Made by a program: the position numbers and the translations under genes
Notes under the pieces: model-generated
Databases searched by the model: none
What the model was told of the DNA's origin: nothing
The model's input: only the letters and a program-made list of their open reading frames with translations
Part shown: positions 8,369 to 15,755 of the stretch, piece by piece
How the letters are laid out: each line of letters begins with the position of its first letter
Numbering within the stretch: the stretch's first letter is position 1
DNA from: Cellulomonas sp. NS3
GTDB taxonomy: Bacteria > Actinomycetota > Actinomycetes > Actinomycetales > Cellulomonadaceae
Length of the DNA: 64,000 bases
Direction: 5' to 3'
Assembly (NCBI RefSeq): GCF_024757985.1
Contig: NZ_CP103289.1
Span: 4,712,001-4,776,000 of the forward strand

Positions 8369-9118
8369 TCAGGTGCGCGGCTGATCGGGCTCCGGCTCGT
8401 CCTCGACGGTGGAGGCACGCAGGTCGTGCACGAGCGCGAGCACGTCGTGCACCGCCGGGCGCAGCGGCCGCAGGCGCGAGAGCCGGACCAGCCGGTCGAC
8501 CAGCGGGGCGGTCCGGCGCACCAGGTGACGGGTCCTGCGCTGCCTGCGGCTGGTGTCGTGCACCCAGAAGAGGGTCACGCCCATGTGCGCGAGCCAGAGC
8601 AGCTCGGGCAGCTCGGCGAGCAGACGCTCGTCGGCCTTGAGGTCGCTGCCCTCGACGACGGCCCGGTAGATCGCGGTCGAGGCCTCCCGGGGCCGGCTGC
8701 TCTCCGCGCTGAACGGGTTGAGCGGGCTCGTCGGCTGCGCCGCCACGGCGAAGAACCGTCCGGCGAACTGGTGGTACGCGGCCGCCGCCTCGAGGAACGA
8801 CTCCTCCGCGATCCGCAGCCGCGAGGGGAAGTCGCGGACGCCGACCAGGCGCTCGAGGGCCAGGTCCCGGTGCTCCTGCTGGATCCGGTCGTAGAAGCCC
8901 TGGACCAGGTGCTCCTTGGAGGCGAAGTAGTAGTACGCGTTGCCGAGGCTGACGCCCGCCTCCGTCGCGACGGCACGCATCGTGGTCTTCTCGTAGCCGC
9001 GCTCCTGGAACAGCGCCAGCGCCGCCTTCTCGATGCGGGCCCGGGTCTCCTCGCCGCGTCGGGACGGGGTGGCGTCGGCCGGGGCGGCGCTCGGGGGGTC
9101 GGTCGGTGCGGCGGTCAT
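8369..9118 (-). CDS. TetR-family transcriptional regulator
   Basis: A 249-residue regulator with an N-terminal TetR HTH (about residues 20-75): ETRARIEKAALALFQERGYEKTTMRAVATEAGVSLGNAYYYFASKEHL, a close match to the family core. The remainder is an all-helical ligand domain with no recognisable ligand signature; the GNAYYYF variant is typical of a subfamily near lipid/solvent-responsive members. The ATG at 9118 was preferred over an upstream in-frame start at 9148 since the extra residues are arginine-rich and not conserved in character. It lies 215 bp from the end of a membrane-protein gene whose promoter carries two TTGAACRTGTTCAA palindromes, so it is a candidate for their binding protein, but this is inference. 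Confidence 0.88.
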   Translation of the reverse strand: MTAAPTDPPSAAPADATPSRRGEETRARIEKAALALFQERGYEKTTMRAVATEAGVSLGNAYYYFASKEHLVQGFYDRIQQEHRDLALERLVGVRDFPSRLRIAEESFLEAAAAYHQFAGRFFAVAAQPTSPLNPFSAESSRPREASTAIYRAVVEGSDLKADERLLAELPELLWLAHMGVTLFWVHDTSRRQRRTRHLVRRTAPLVDRLVRLSRLRPLRPAVHDVLALVHDLRASTVEDEPEPDQPRT

Positions 9119-9333
9119 GCGCTCAGCACGACCCCTCGGGCCCGACACGCTCCGTGGGCGTCACTGTGCTGCCTCCGCTCCCGGACGGGTCCTCGTCACC
9201 CTGCGCGTCACCCTATCTCCGCGTGGCGGTGACGCCCGTGGCGCCGGCGGCAGCCACCTCGCCCGGTCCGGTGCCGCGGGACGCGGAGCCGGTGCGGACG
9301 AGGGGCGCCACGAGGGACCGACGATCGCGGGGG

Positions 9334-9774
9334 TCACGCGCGCGGGACGAACGGGTTCCCGTAGGCAGGAGGCGCCGTCGGCCCACCGTGCTGCCGCGAC
9401 GGGTCGTAGGCGCCGTGCGGCTGGTCGGGGACGAAGCGGTGGCGGCGCACCCGGCTCAGGACGAGGACGTTGGCGAGGTGCAGCGCGCCGAGCAGGAGCG
9501 TCACCGCCCCGAGCTTGGAGGCCAGGGCCTCGATGGCGTGCTGGGCCGAGGTGACCGGCTCGCCCACCCGGAGCATGAGCGAGACGAACCCGAGGTTCAC
9601 GAGGTAGAAGCCGACGACCAGGAGCCGGTTGGTCGCGGCGGCCACCTTCTCCTCGCCGTGGAAGACGTCGACGAGGAAGACCTCCCCGTTCCGCGTCAGG
9701 GTCCTGGCGACCCAGACCGTCAGCGCGACGCTGACCGCGATGTAGCCGAGGTACGTGAGGACGGTGGGATTCAT
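9334..9774 (-). CDS. Four-helix integral membrane protein, function unknown
   Basis: A 146-residue protein with four predicted membrane helices (LTYLGYIAVSVALTVWVA; NRLLVVGFYLVNLGFVSLML; an Ala/Leu-rich segment GAVTLLLGALHLANVLVL) and a proline-rich cytoplasmic tail ending NPFVPRA. The ATG at 9774 has an AGGAG ribosome site 7 bases away. I do not recognise the family. It is divergent from a PNPOx-like gene and its promoter is bracketed by two identical-type palindromes, meaning it is probably under tight repression. Confidence 0.7.
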   Translation of the reverse strand: MNPTVLTYLGYIAVSVALTVWVARTLTRNGEVFLVDVFHGEEKVAAATNRLLVVGFYLVNLGFVSLMLRVGEPVTSAQHAIEALASKLGAVTLLLGALHLANVLVLSRVRRHRFVPDQPHGAYDPSRQHGGPTAPPAYGNPFVPRA

Positions 9775-9819
9775 CGGGTCGCTCCTGGGCAGGGCGTCAG
9801 CCGAGTGGTCGTCGGCCAG

Positions 9820-9904
9820 TTGAACGTGTTCAACACGTCCGACGCTAGTCGCGGTCTTGAACATGTTCAAGTGACGCTGGTCACGGCGGACGCACGCGTA
9901 CCGT
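9820..9904. promoter_or_regulatory. Divergent promoter region with paired TTGAACRTGTTCAA operators
   Basis: TTGAACGTGTTCAA (9820-9833) and TTGAACATGTTCAA (9857-9870) are 14-bp palindromes 37 bp apart. Reading leftward, TTGAAC (9870-9865) serves as a -35 with a 17-bp spacer to TAGCGT (9847-9842), so one operator covers the -35 and the other covers the start of transcription of the 9774 gene. On the plus strand TACCGT (9899-9904) is a possible -10 for the PNPOx-like gene. Repression by a dimeric TetR- or MarR-type protein is inferred. Confidence 0.7.
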
Positions 9905-9907
9905 GCT

Positions 9908-10615
9908 GTGCAGGCGATCGACGCGATGGCGCCGTCGATCGCGCCCCACCCGGAGGTCGAGGAGGCGCAGATCGTGGGTACGCAGTCGCACACCGCTCAG
10001 ACCCTGTCCGGCGACCAGAGCCTCGTCCTGCCGGAGTTCGACCAGCCACCGACCGACCCGCTCGAGCTGCTGGGGCGGTGGATCAGGTCTGCCGAGGATC
10101 GAGGGGTGCGCGAGCCTCGGGCTGCCACGCTCGCGACGACGGACGGTCGCACGGTGTCGAGCCGAACCATCCTGGTGAAGGACGTCGCCGACGGACGGAT
10201 CCTGTTCGGGACCCAGCTCGGCAGCCGCAAGGGCCACGACCTGGGCCGCGTCCCCCACGCCAGCCTGACGTTCTACTGGCGCGAGACGCTCCAGCAGCTC
10301 AACGTCAGCGGGCCGGTGTCCAGGCTCTCCGACGAGGAGTCCGATGTCCTGTTCGCCGGTCGCACACGCGAGGCTCAGGCTGCGGCATCCGTGTCGGAGC
10401 AGACCCAGCCTCTCGCGGACGAGACCGTGTTGCGGCGCGGCGTCGAGGCCGTGCTCGAGACACCGCACGACATCGCACGACCGGCCGGGTGGGCGGGTTT
10501 CGCGCTCGTGCCCGAGCACCTCGAGTTCTGGCACGGGCGCGCCGACCGGATGCACCGTCGGCTCGCCTACGCCAGGTCGAGCGCGGGTTGGCGCGCGGAG
10601 CGGCTCCAACCCTGA
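9908..10615 (+). CDS. Pyridoxine/pyridoxamine 5'-phosphate oxidase family flavoprotein (PhzG/PdxH-like)
   Basis: A 235-residue FMN-binding split-barrel protein. It has the PNPOx layout: RAATLATTDGRTVSSRTILVKDV (FMN contacts), GSRKGHDL, the barrel strand HASLTFYWRETLQQLNVSGPVSRLS, and the C-terminal dimerisation domain WAGFALVPEHLEFWHGRADRMHRRLAY. The RxxW/EFW(x)GR motif of PdxH is kept as EFWHGR. The region equivalent to the PLP-contacting segment is divergent (EAQAAASVSEQTQPL), closer to PhzG-like relatives, so the substrate may not be pyridoxine phosphate. Start is uncertain: GTG 9908 lies only 3 bases after a likely -10 (TACCGT), so the ATG at 9926 may be the true start. Divergent from a membrane protein gene with shared operators. 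Confidence 0.82.
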   Translation: MQAIDAMAPSIAPHPEVEEAQIVGTQSHTAQTLSGDQSLVLPEFDQPPTDPLELLGRWIRSAEDRGVREPRAATLATTDGRTVSSRTILVKDVADGRILFGTQLGSRKGHDLGRVPHASLTFYWRETLQQLNVSGPVSRLSDEESDVLFAGRTREAQAAASVSEQTQPLADETVLRRGVEAVLETPHDIARPAGWAGFALVPEHLEFWHGRADRMHRRLAYARSSAGWRAERLQP

Positions 10616-10791
10616 CCACCCCCGGTCCTGAGTCCGGGCGGACCGAGCCCCTACGGGCGGCCCGGCTGGCGGTCACCCCACGTTCACGGGGAACGCCGCT
10701 CCGGTAGCGGTAGGCCGCGGGCCCTCCCGCTCGGGCGCGCCGACGCTGCACCACCGGGCAGGCGAGGACGCGGGCGCCCGCGAGGGCGGCG

Positions 10792-11652
10792 TCACGGGCG
10801 TGCGCACTGGCCGCTGCGCGTCCCGGCGACGGCGAGCCGGTCCCGCAGCACGACGCCGCGCGGCCCGGTGTTCCCGGTGCAGACGAGGTCACCCGCGACG
10901 GCGAGGTCACCCAGCACGACGGTGTGCGGGTTGTCGACGACCCGTACCGACCCCGCGACGGACGAGTGGCACCGCAGCCGCCGCTCCTCGCCGACCCGCG
11001 ACCAGCCCTGGACGCCCGCGACGGTCAGGTCGCCCCCGACGACCCCGCGGCACACCAGCACGTCGGTCGCGCCGGTCGAGGTGAGGTTCCCGGTGACGGT
11101 GGTGCGGTGCGCGATCAGCCGTCCGCCGGTCGCGTCGAGCGAGCCGCCGACGAGCACGTCCCAGAGCCGGAGGGTGCGGGTCGTGTCGACGTCGACGTCC
11201 CCGGTGACCGTGACGGCCCCGAGCGTGAGCTCGTCGGCGGTGCCGCGCACGCTTCCGCCGACCCACGAGTAGGCGATCGCCGGCGCGACCGTCCCGGACG
11301 TGGCCACCGAGACGTCGCCATGCACCTCGGACTCGCGCACGTACGCGGGACCCGCCACGGCCAGCTCGCCGTGGACGCCGCTCCGATGCATGTCGAGGTC
11401 GCCGTCGGGGAGCACCGTGAGATCGCCGACGACGTTCGAGTACAGCACGCTGCACCCCGCGTCGGCGATCACGTGGCCACGGACCATGACGTCCCACACG
11501 GTCCCCTCGGGGTTCTCCCGCATGAGGTCGCTGCACAGGTACGTGGGCAGGTCGGGCGCGGCGGCGACCGGCAGGGCGGGTGCGGCGACGAGCGCTGCCG
11601 CGAGCGCACCGACCGCCAGCGCGCGACGGGACGGGGAGGTGACGGGGTGCAC
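10792..11652 (-). CDS. Secreted repeat protein, bactofilin/beta-helix-like (paralogue 2)
   Basis: A 286-residue exported protein with a Sec signal (SRRALAVGALAAALVAAPALPVAA). After an opening LPTYLCSDLM segment it is made of about ten imperfect strands of the form V-x-GD-hydrophobic-x-V (VVGDLTVLPDGDLDM, VHGDVSVATSG, VTGDVDVDTT, VGGSLDATGG, VGGDLTVAGVQGW, VAGDLVCTGNTG), a pattern typical of polymer-forming or right-handed beta-helix proteins. Four cysteines suggest disulfides outside the cell. The GTG at 11652 has a GGAGGA ribosome site. It lies 86 bp downstream of a paralogue that shares GVGGDLTV, WSRVGEERxxxC, VLGDLxVxGDLxCxxNTG and VAGTRS. The pair looks like a tandem duplication. Function unknown. 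Confidence 0.75.
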   Translation of the reverse strand: MHPVTSPSRRALAVGALAAALVAAPALPVAAAPDLPTYLCSDLMRENPEGTVWDVMVRGHVIADAGCSVLYSNVVGDLTVLPDGDLDMHRSGVHGELAVAGPAYVRESEVHGDVSVATSGTVAPAIAYSWVGGSVRGTADELTLGAVTVTGDVDVDTTRTLRLWDVLVGGSLDATGGRLIAHRTTVTGNLTSTGATDVLVCRGVVGGDLTVAGVQGWSRVGEERRLRCHSSVAGSVRVVDNPHTVVLGDLAVAGDLVCTGNTGPRGVVLRDRLAVAGTRSGQCARP

Positions 11653-11738
11653 GGGTCCTCCGGTGGGCTGGTCGGGTCGCGTGGTGGCGGGCAGGTCGTG
11701 GGCGCTCCGCCGCCGGGGCGACGGTGCGGCGGCGTCGC

Positions 11739-12683
11739 TCAGTCGCACGCCGGAGAGCGGGTGCCGGCGACGACGAGGGTCTCGTGCTGCACGACACCGA
11801 GGCGGCCGGTGTTCCTCGCGCACGTGAGGTCGCCGGTCACGTGCAGGTCGCCGAGGATCACGCTCGACGGGTTGTCGAGGACGTGCACCGACCCGCCGAC
11901 GGTGGTGCGGCAGTACTCGGTGCGCTCCTCACCGACGCGGGACCACAGCCGCACGCCGCGCACGGTCAGGTCACCGCCGACGCCCGTCCGGCACACGAGC
12001 ACGTCCTGCGTCGCGGCGGCCGTCACCGAGCCGTGGAGCGAGGAGTCGTGGACGACGAGCCGGCCGCCGCGCGCCGTGAGGTCGGTGTGCACGAGGCTGT
12101 CCCGGACGCGGGTGACGACGGTGGAGGTGACGTCGACCGACCCGAGCACCGCGGAGCTGACGAGGGTGAGGTCGCCGGTCGCGCCGCGCACGTCGCCGCG
12201 GACCCGCATCCGCTCGAGGGTGACGGTCCACTCGGCGCCCTCGAACCCGCCGGGCTCGTCGCCGGTGGCGACGAGGACGTCACCGTGGACGGTCGACGTG
12301 TCGAGCCACGCCCCCTCGCCGAGCTCGACGTCGCCGTAGACGGTCGTGCCCGACATCGAGACGGTCGGCCAGGTCGCGGGCCCGTCGGCCGAGCGGACGT
12401 CACCCAGCACCGTCGACCCGTGGAGGTGCACCGCCAGGGCGTCGGGCAGGACCACGACATCGCCCGTGATGTAGACGCCGGCCGTCGTGCAGGACGCGTC
12501 CACCACGAGGTCCCCGTCGACGGTCCGGTCGTGGACGAGGTCCCACTGCTGGTCGAAGGTGAGGGAGCTGCACAGCACCGCAGGTCGCGCGCTCGTCGAG
12601 GCGCCGGCGGCGGGTGACCCGGCCAGGGCGAGGGCCAGGGTCACGGCTGCGACCGCGACGGTACGACGTGTCGACCTGCTCAT
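11739..12683 (-). CDS. Secreted repeat protein, bactofilin/beta-helix-like (paralogue 1)
   Basis: A 314-residue exported protein; signal peptide MSRSTRRTVAVAAVTLALALAGSPAAGA. The mature chain repeats the V-x-GD-x-x-V strand motif at roughly 18-25 residue spacing (VDGDLVVDASC, ITGDVVVLPDAL, VLGDVRSADG, VYGDVELGEG, VHGDVLVATG, VRGDVRGATGDLTLV, VGGDLTVRGVRLW). Four Cys positions match the downstream paralogue, so the two probably fold alike, likely as a rod or solenoid at the cell surface. It is the first gene of an apparent two-gene operon reading leftward. No enzymatic motif is visible. Its start region (ATG 12683, Gly-rich GGGGGGGACC before it) contains a usable GGGGG ribosome site. Confidence 0.75.
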   Translation of the reverse strand: MSRSTRRTVAVAAVTLALALAGSPAAGASTSARPAVLCSSLTFDQQWDLVHDRTVDGDLVVDASCTTAGVYITGDVVVLPDALAVHLHGSTVLGDVRSADGPATWPTVSMSGTTVYGDVELGEGAWLDTSTVHGDVLVATGDEPGGFEGAEWTVTLERMRVRGDVRGATGDLTLVSSAVLGSVDVTSTVVTRVRDSLVHTDLTARGGRLVVHDSSLHGSVTAAATQDVLVCRTGVGGDLTVRGVRLWSRVGEERTEYCRTTVGGSVHVLDNPSSVILGDLHVTGDLTCARNTGRLGVVQHETLVVAGTRSPACD

Positions 12684-12775
12684 GGTCCCCCCCAGGCGCT
12701 GGCGGCGTCGACGACACCCCAGTATGCGCCGCGGGGAGGTCCGACCATCCCACCGCTCCGGCCTAGGCTGACCGG

Positions 12776-13531
12776 ATGCCCGAGCAACCAGCACGACGTC
12801 CGCGCGTGGAGGAGCTCGCCTGGGAGCCGACGAGGATGGGCGACCTCAGCCTGCGTCGGCGCGTGGACCCGGTGACCAGGGCCGACGTGCTCGAGATCAA
12901 GCTGGGCGACGAGTTCCTCATGTCGAGCCTGTTCACGGTGGCCGAGGAGGAGCTCGCGCGGCTCGGGCTGGCCATGACCGGGGTGCCCGCCGAGGGTGGT
13001 GCGGCTCCGCTCGACGTCGTCGTCGGCGGTCTCGGGCTCGGGTACACCGCGCTCACCGTGCTCGAGGACGCGCGCGTCGGCTCGCTGGTGGTCGTCGACG
13101 CGCTGGCGGAGGTGATCGGCTGGCACCGCGCCGGCCTGATCCCGGCCGGCGCCGTCCTCACCGCCGACCCGCGCTGCCGGCTGGTGCACGCCGACTTCTT
13201 CGCCGCCCTCGCGTCCGACGACGGTCTGGACCCCGGCACGCCCGGCCGCCGGTGGGACGCCGTCCTGGTCGACATCGACCACTCGCCCCGCCACGTGCTC
13301 AACCCCCGCCACGCGAGCTTCTACACGCCGGCCGGCCTGCAGCGGCTGGGCGAGCACCTGAAGCCGGGCGGCGTGTTCGCGCTGTGGTCCAACGACCCGC
13401 CGGACGACGCGTACCTGGAGCTCCTCCGCACCCTGCTGGTCGACGTCCGGGCGGACGTGGTCGCCTTCCCGAACCCCTTGCAGGGCCGGGACGCCACCAA
13501 CACCGTCTACCTCGGGCGCGCGCCGGGCTGA
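12776..13531 (+). CDS. Spermidine-synthase-like (PABS fold) protein
   Basis: A 251-residue class I methyltransferase-fold protein of the spermine/spermidine synthase superfamily. Motif I is present as VVVGGLGLGYTALTVLED and motif II as VDALAEVIGWHRAGL; the catalytic-loop position reads LVDIDHSP, where true spermidine synthases have an Asp followed by a different strand, so polyamine synthesis is doubtful. The C-terminal part (LGEHLKPGGVFALWSNDPPDDAYLELL, NTVYLGRA) is normal for SpeE-like proteins. TAGGCT ends six bases before the ATG, so the gene appears leaderless. It is convergent with the 13554-14186 lipoprotein with only 22 bp between. Cytoplasmic; substrate unknown. Confidence 0.8.
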   Translation: MPEQPARRPRVEELAWEPTRMGDLSLRRRVDPVTRADVLEIKLGDEFLMSSLFTVAEEELARLGLAMTGVPAEGGAAPLDVVVGGLGLGYTALTVLEDARVGSLVVVDALAEVIGWHRAGLIPAGAVLTADPRCRLVHADFFAALASDDGLDPGTPGRRWDAVLVDIDHSPRHVLNPRHASFYTPAGLQRLGEHLKPGGVFALWSNDPPDDAYLELLRTLLVDVRADVVAFPNPLQGRDATNTVYLGRAPG

Positions 13532-13553
13532 TCCCCGGGTCGTCAGAGCCGGC

Positions 13554-14186
13554 TCACTCCCGGTCGACGGGAAGGTCCTCGATCAGCGGGAACCCGGCGA
13601 GCTCGAGGTCGACCGAGCGGGTCGCCGGGTCGAGCGCCGGGAACGTCGCGGTGAAGAGGAACGGGGTGGCGGCGTCGACCTGCTCGGACAGGTCCGAGCA
13701 CAGGCACTCGACGGTCTCCTCGGGGGCGGTGCTCAGCGCCGCGAGGGTGGGCTGGTACCGGATGCTCTCCGCGGGGACCTGCAGGGCCAGGCCCCGCACG
13801 TCGTGCGCGAGGCGGACGTCCGGGCTCAGGTACGTGCTCGACACCTGCAGGTCCCCGTCGCCGAGGTACGTCAGGCGCAGCACGAGCGTCGTCGCCTGGT
13901 CGTCCGCGGAGATGTCGACGACCTCGAAGCGCGCCGGCGTCGGGACGTCCTGGTAGGCGAGCTCACCCTCGACCGAGCGCAGCACCTCGTCGTCCTCCTG
14001 CGCGGAGACCGCCTCGATGAGCTCGGTGGCGGTCCAGTCCGGCTCGCCCGACGGCGTGTCGACAGGCGAGGGGGCGTCGTCCCCGGTGCAGCCGGCGACC
14101 AGGAGGACGGACGCGAGGACGACCACCGCGTGCCACGGCGCGCGGCGTGCAGCACGCACCCGACGTGCCTGCCGGATGCCGGTCAC
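13554..14186 (-). CDS. Lipoprotein co-transcribed with an OmpA-domain protein
   Basis: A 210-residue lipoprotein: twin-Arg-like basic start, hydrophobic stretch and lipobox LVAGC at about residue 32. The mature part has a 90-140 residue region (ARFEVVDISADDQATTLVLRLTYLGDGDL...) that reads like a secreted immunoglobulin-like or NTF2-free beta domain, with a CLC pair near residue 160. I do not recognise the family. The GTG start at 14186 overlaps the upstream OmpA-domain gene stop (GTGA), so the two are translationally coupled and probably act together at the cell envelope. Confidence 0.72.
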   Translation of the reverse strand: MTGIRQARRVRAARRAPWHAVVVLASVLLVAGCTGDDAPSPVDTPSGEPDWTATELIEAVSAQEDDEVLRSVEGELAYQDVPTPARFEVVDISADDQATTLVLRLTYLGDGDLQVSSTYLSPDVRLAHDVRGLALQVPAESIRYQPTLAALSTAPEETVECLCSDLSEQVDAATPFLFTATFPALDPATRSVDLELAGFPLIEDLPVDRE

Positions 14187-15274
14187 TGGCCACCACCCGT
14201 CACCTGGTACACCACGGTCACGCGTCGGTTGGCCTGCTTGCCGTCGTCGGTGTCGTTGCCGGCGATCGGCTCCGACTCGCCCTTGCCGACGCTCACGAAC
14301 GTCACACCACCGCCGGACGCGGGCTCGAGCGACTCCCGCACCGCGAGGGCGCGGTTCTCCGAGAGCGTCTGGTTGAACTCGTCGGTCCCGTCGGCGTCCG
14401 TGTGCCCGGTCACGAGCACCTCACCGGTCCCGCGTGCGGCGATGTCCGCCGCGAGACCGGCCAGCACGGTCTCGGCCTGCGAGCCCGGGTCCGTGGCACC
14501 CGACGCGAACAGCACGTTGGTGTCCAGGGTCACCGCGACCTCCTGCGGGCTCTCCTGCGCCTGGGCGATCGCCTGGAGGTCACCGGAGCGACGCAGCAGC
14601 GTCCACGTGACGGCGGCCGGGTCCGCGTCCGCCAGCTCCGCGCCCTGGGGCACCTTCGGCCAGCCTGCGCCGAGCAGGGGCGCCGGCTCGTCGCTCACAG
14701 GCTCCAGGGCGCCGTCCTCGACCGGGATGCCGGGCACCATCGTCCCCGACGGCATCCGCACCTGCACCGTCGTCGTGGTCGGGGGCAGCGCGGGGAACAC
14801 GGCCCAGCCGACGACGAGCGCGCCCCGGTCGGTCGACAGGTCCCGGTTCCCGGTCGCGAACGTCGAGTCGGCGTCCCGCAGCGGGGTGGACATCGTCGTG
14901 GACGCGACGTCGACGAGGCCGAGCTCCGTGGCGTACGCGGGGTCGTAGAGGCTCGCGGACGTCTCGAACACGCTCTCGGCGAGGAGGTCCTCGTCGGCGT
15001 CCGGCGCGACACCGAGGGAGTAGTAGAGGGCCGTGCCCCCCTCGACGCGGCGAACGCCGTGCACGAAGCCGACGACCTCGGGGCTCCGCGGGTCCCACCC
15101 CTTGCGGAACGTGAAGGAGCCCAGGACCGGCACGTCCTGCCCGTCGACCACGACGACACCCGAGGGCACGCCGTCACCGGGCTCGGACGCCGCGGTCGCC
15201 GGCAGGGCCGCCGGGAGGAGTGCGCCCGCGAGCGCGAGCACGCCCACCCGCCTCGCCACACCGTGAACCGTCAT
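14183..15274 (-). CDS. OmpA-family (peptidoglycan-binding) exported protein
   Basis: A 363-residue secreted protein. A signal peptide ending ATA-ASE is followed by a beta-rich N-terminal domain of unknown type, then an OmpA C-terminal domain (about residues 240-355): VAVTLDTNVLFASGATDP, EVLVTGHTDADGTDEFNQTLSENRALAVRESL, SVGKGESEPIAGNDTDDGKQANRRVTVVY. The HTDADG and NRRV residues that bind diaminopimelate in peptidoglycan are kept. In an actinobacterium with no classic outer membrane this domain would anchor the protein to the wall. It is the first gene of a two-gene operon with a lipoprotein. The ATG at 15274 has a GGGAG ribosome site. Confidence 0.85.
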   Translation of the reverse strand: MTVHGVARRVGVLALAGALLPAALPATAASEPGDGVPSGVVVVDGQDVPVLGSFTFRKGWDPRSPEVVGFVHGVRRVEGGTALYYSLGVAPDADEDLLAESVFETSASLYDPAYATELGLVDVASTTMSTPLRDADSTFATGNRDLSTDRGALVVGWAVFPALPPTTTTVQVRMPSGTMVPGIPVEDGALEPVSDEPAPLLGAGWPKVPQGAELADADPAAVTWTLLRRSGDLQAIAQAQESPQEVAVTLDTNVLFASGATDPGSQAETVLAGLAADIAARGTGEVLVTGHTDADGTDEFNQTLSENRALAVRESLEPASGGGVTFVSVGKGESEPIAGNDTDDGKQANRRVTVVYQVTGGGQ

Positions 15275-15464
15275 GAGCTCCCGCCTCTGGTTGTGCGCGC
15301 ACGCGGCGTCCGCGCGAGACCGCCCGCGACCTCGGCGGCAGGCCGCGCCGTCGTCCTCCGGTCGTCGAGGAGCTCGAGGCCCGATCCACTGTAGGCGCCC
15401 TCCGACCCACACCACCCTCCGATATATGTGGAGCTACGTGTAGATGTTGGCGCGCAGATGACGA

Positions 15465-15501
15465 CTTTTGCTTGACGCCCGACAAAAGGGATCCCTACGG
15501 T
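15465..15501 (+). promoter_or_regulatory. Promoter with overlapping inverted repeat upstream of the 1385-residue secreted protein
   Basis: TTGACG (15472-15477), an 18-bp spacer and TACGGT (15496-15501) make a good sigma-70-type promoter. CTTTTG (15465-15470) and CAAAAG (15483-15488) form an inverted repeat that spans the -35, a likely operator. The start codon is at 15756, leaving an untranslated leader of about 250 bases. The A+T-rich GATATATG at 15421 lies upstream. Confidence 0.55.
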
Positions 15502-15755
15502 CAGCTCATGGTCGACGGCGACTCACCGGAAGCTCCGGGTGCCCTGCTGCTGCAGGACGGTTCCTGCCGCAGCGGGGGGGCGTCACTGCTGACGCCGGAG
15601 CCGAGGCGGTCGACCTCGCGCGGTTCACCGTGACCGACCCGCGACCGGCCCTGCCCGCCACGTGGTCCACCCGGCGCTGCCGCTGCGCAGACGCCTCACG
15701 CGAGGGCCACCTCGCACCGCACGTCCCCAGGACGACCACCCTTCAAGGAGGAAGA

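Noticed and set aside
9820-9870. LexA boxes
   Set aside because: The palindromes contain GAAC and GTTC but with a 2-bp rather than a 4-bp gap, so they do not fit the actinobacterial SOS consensus.
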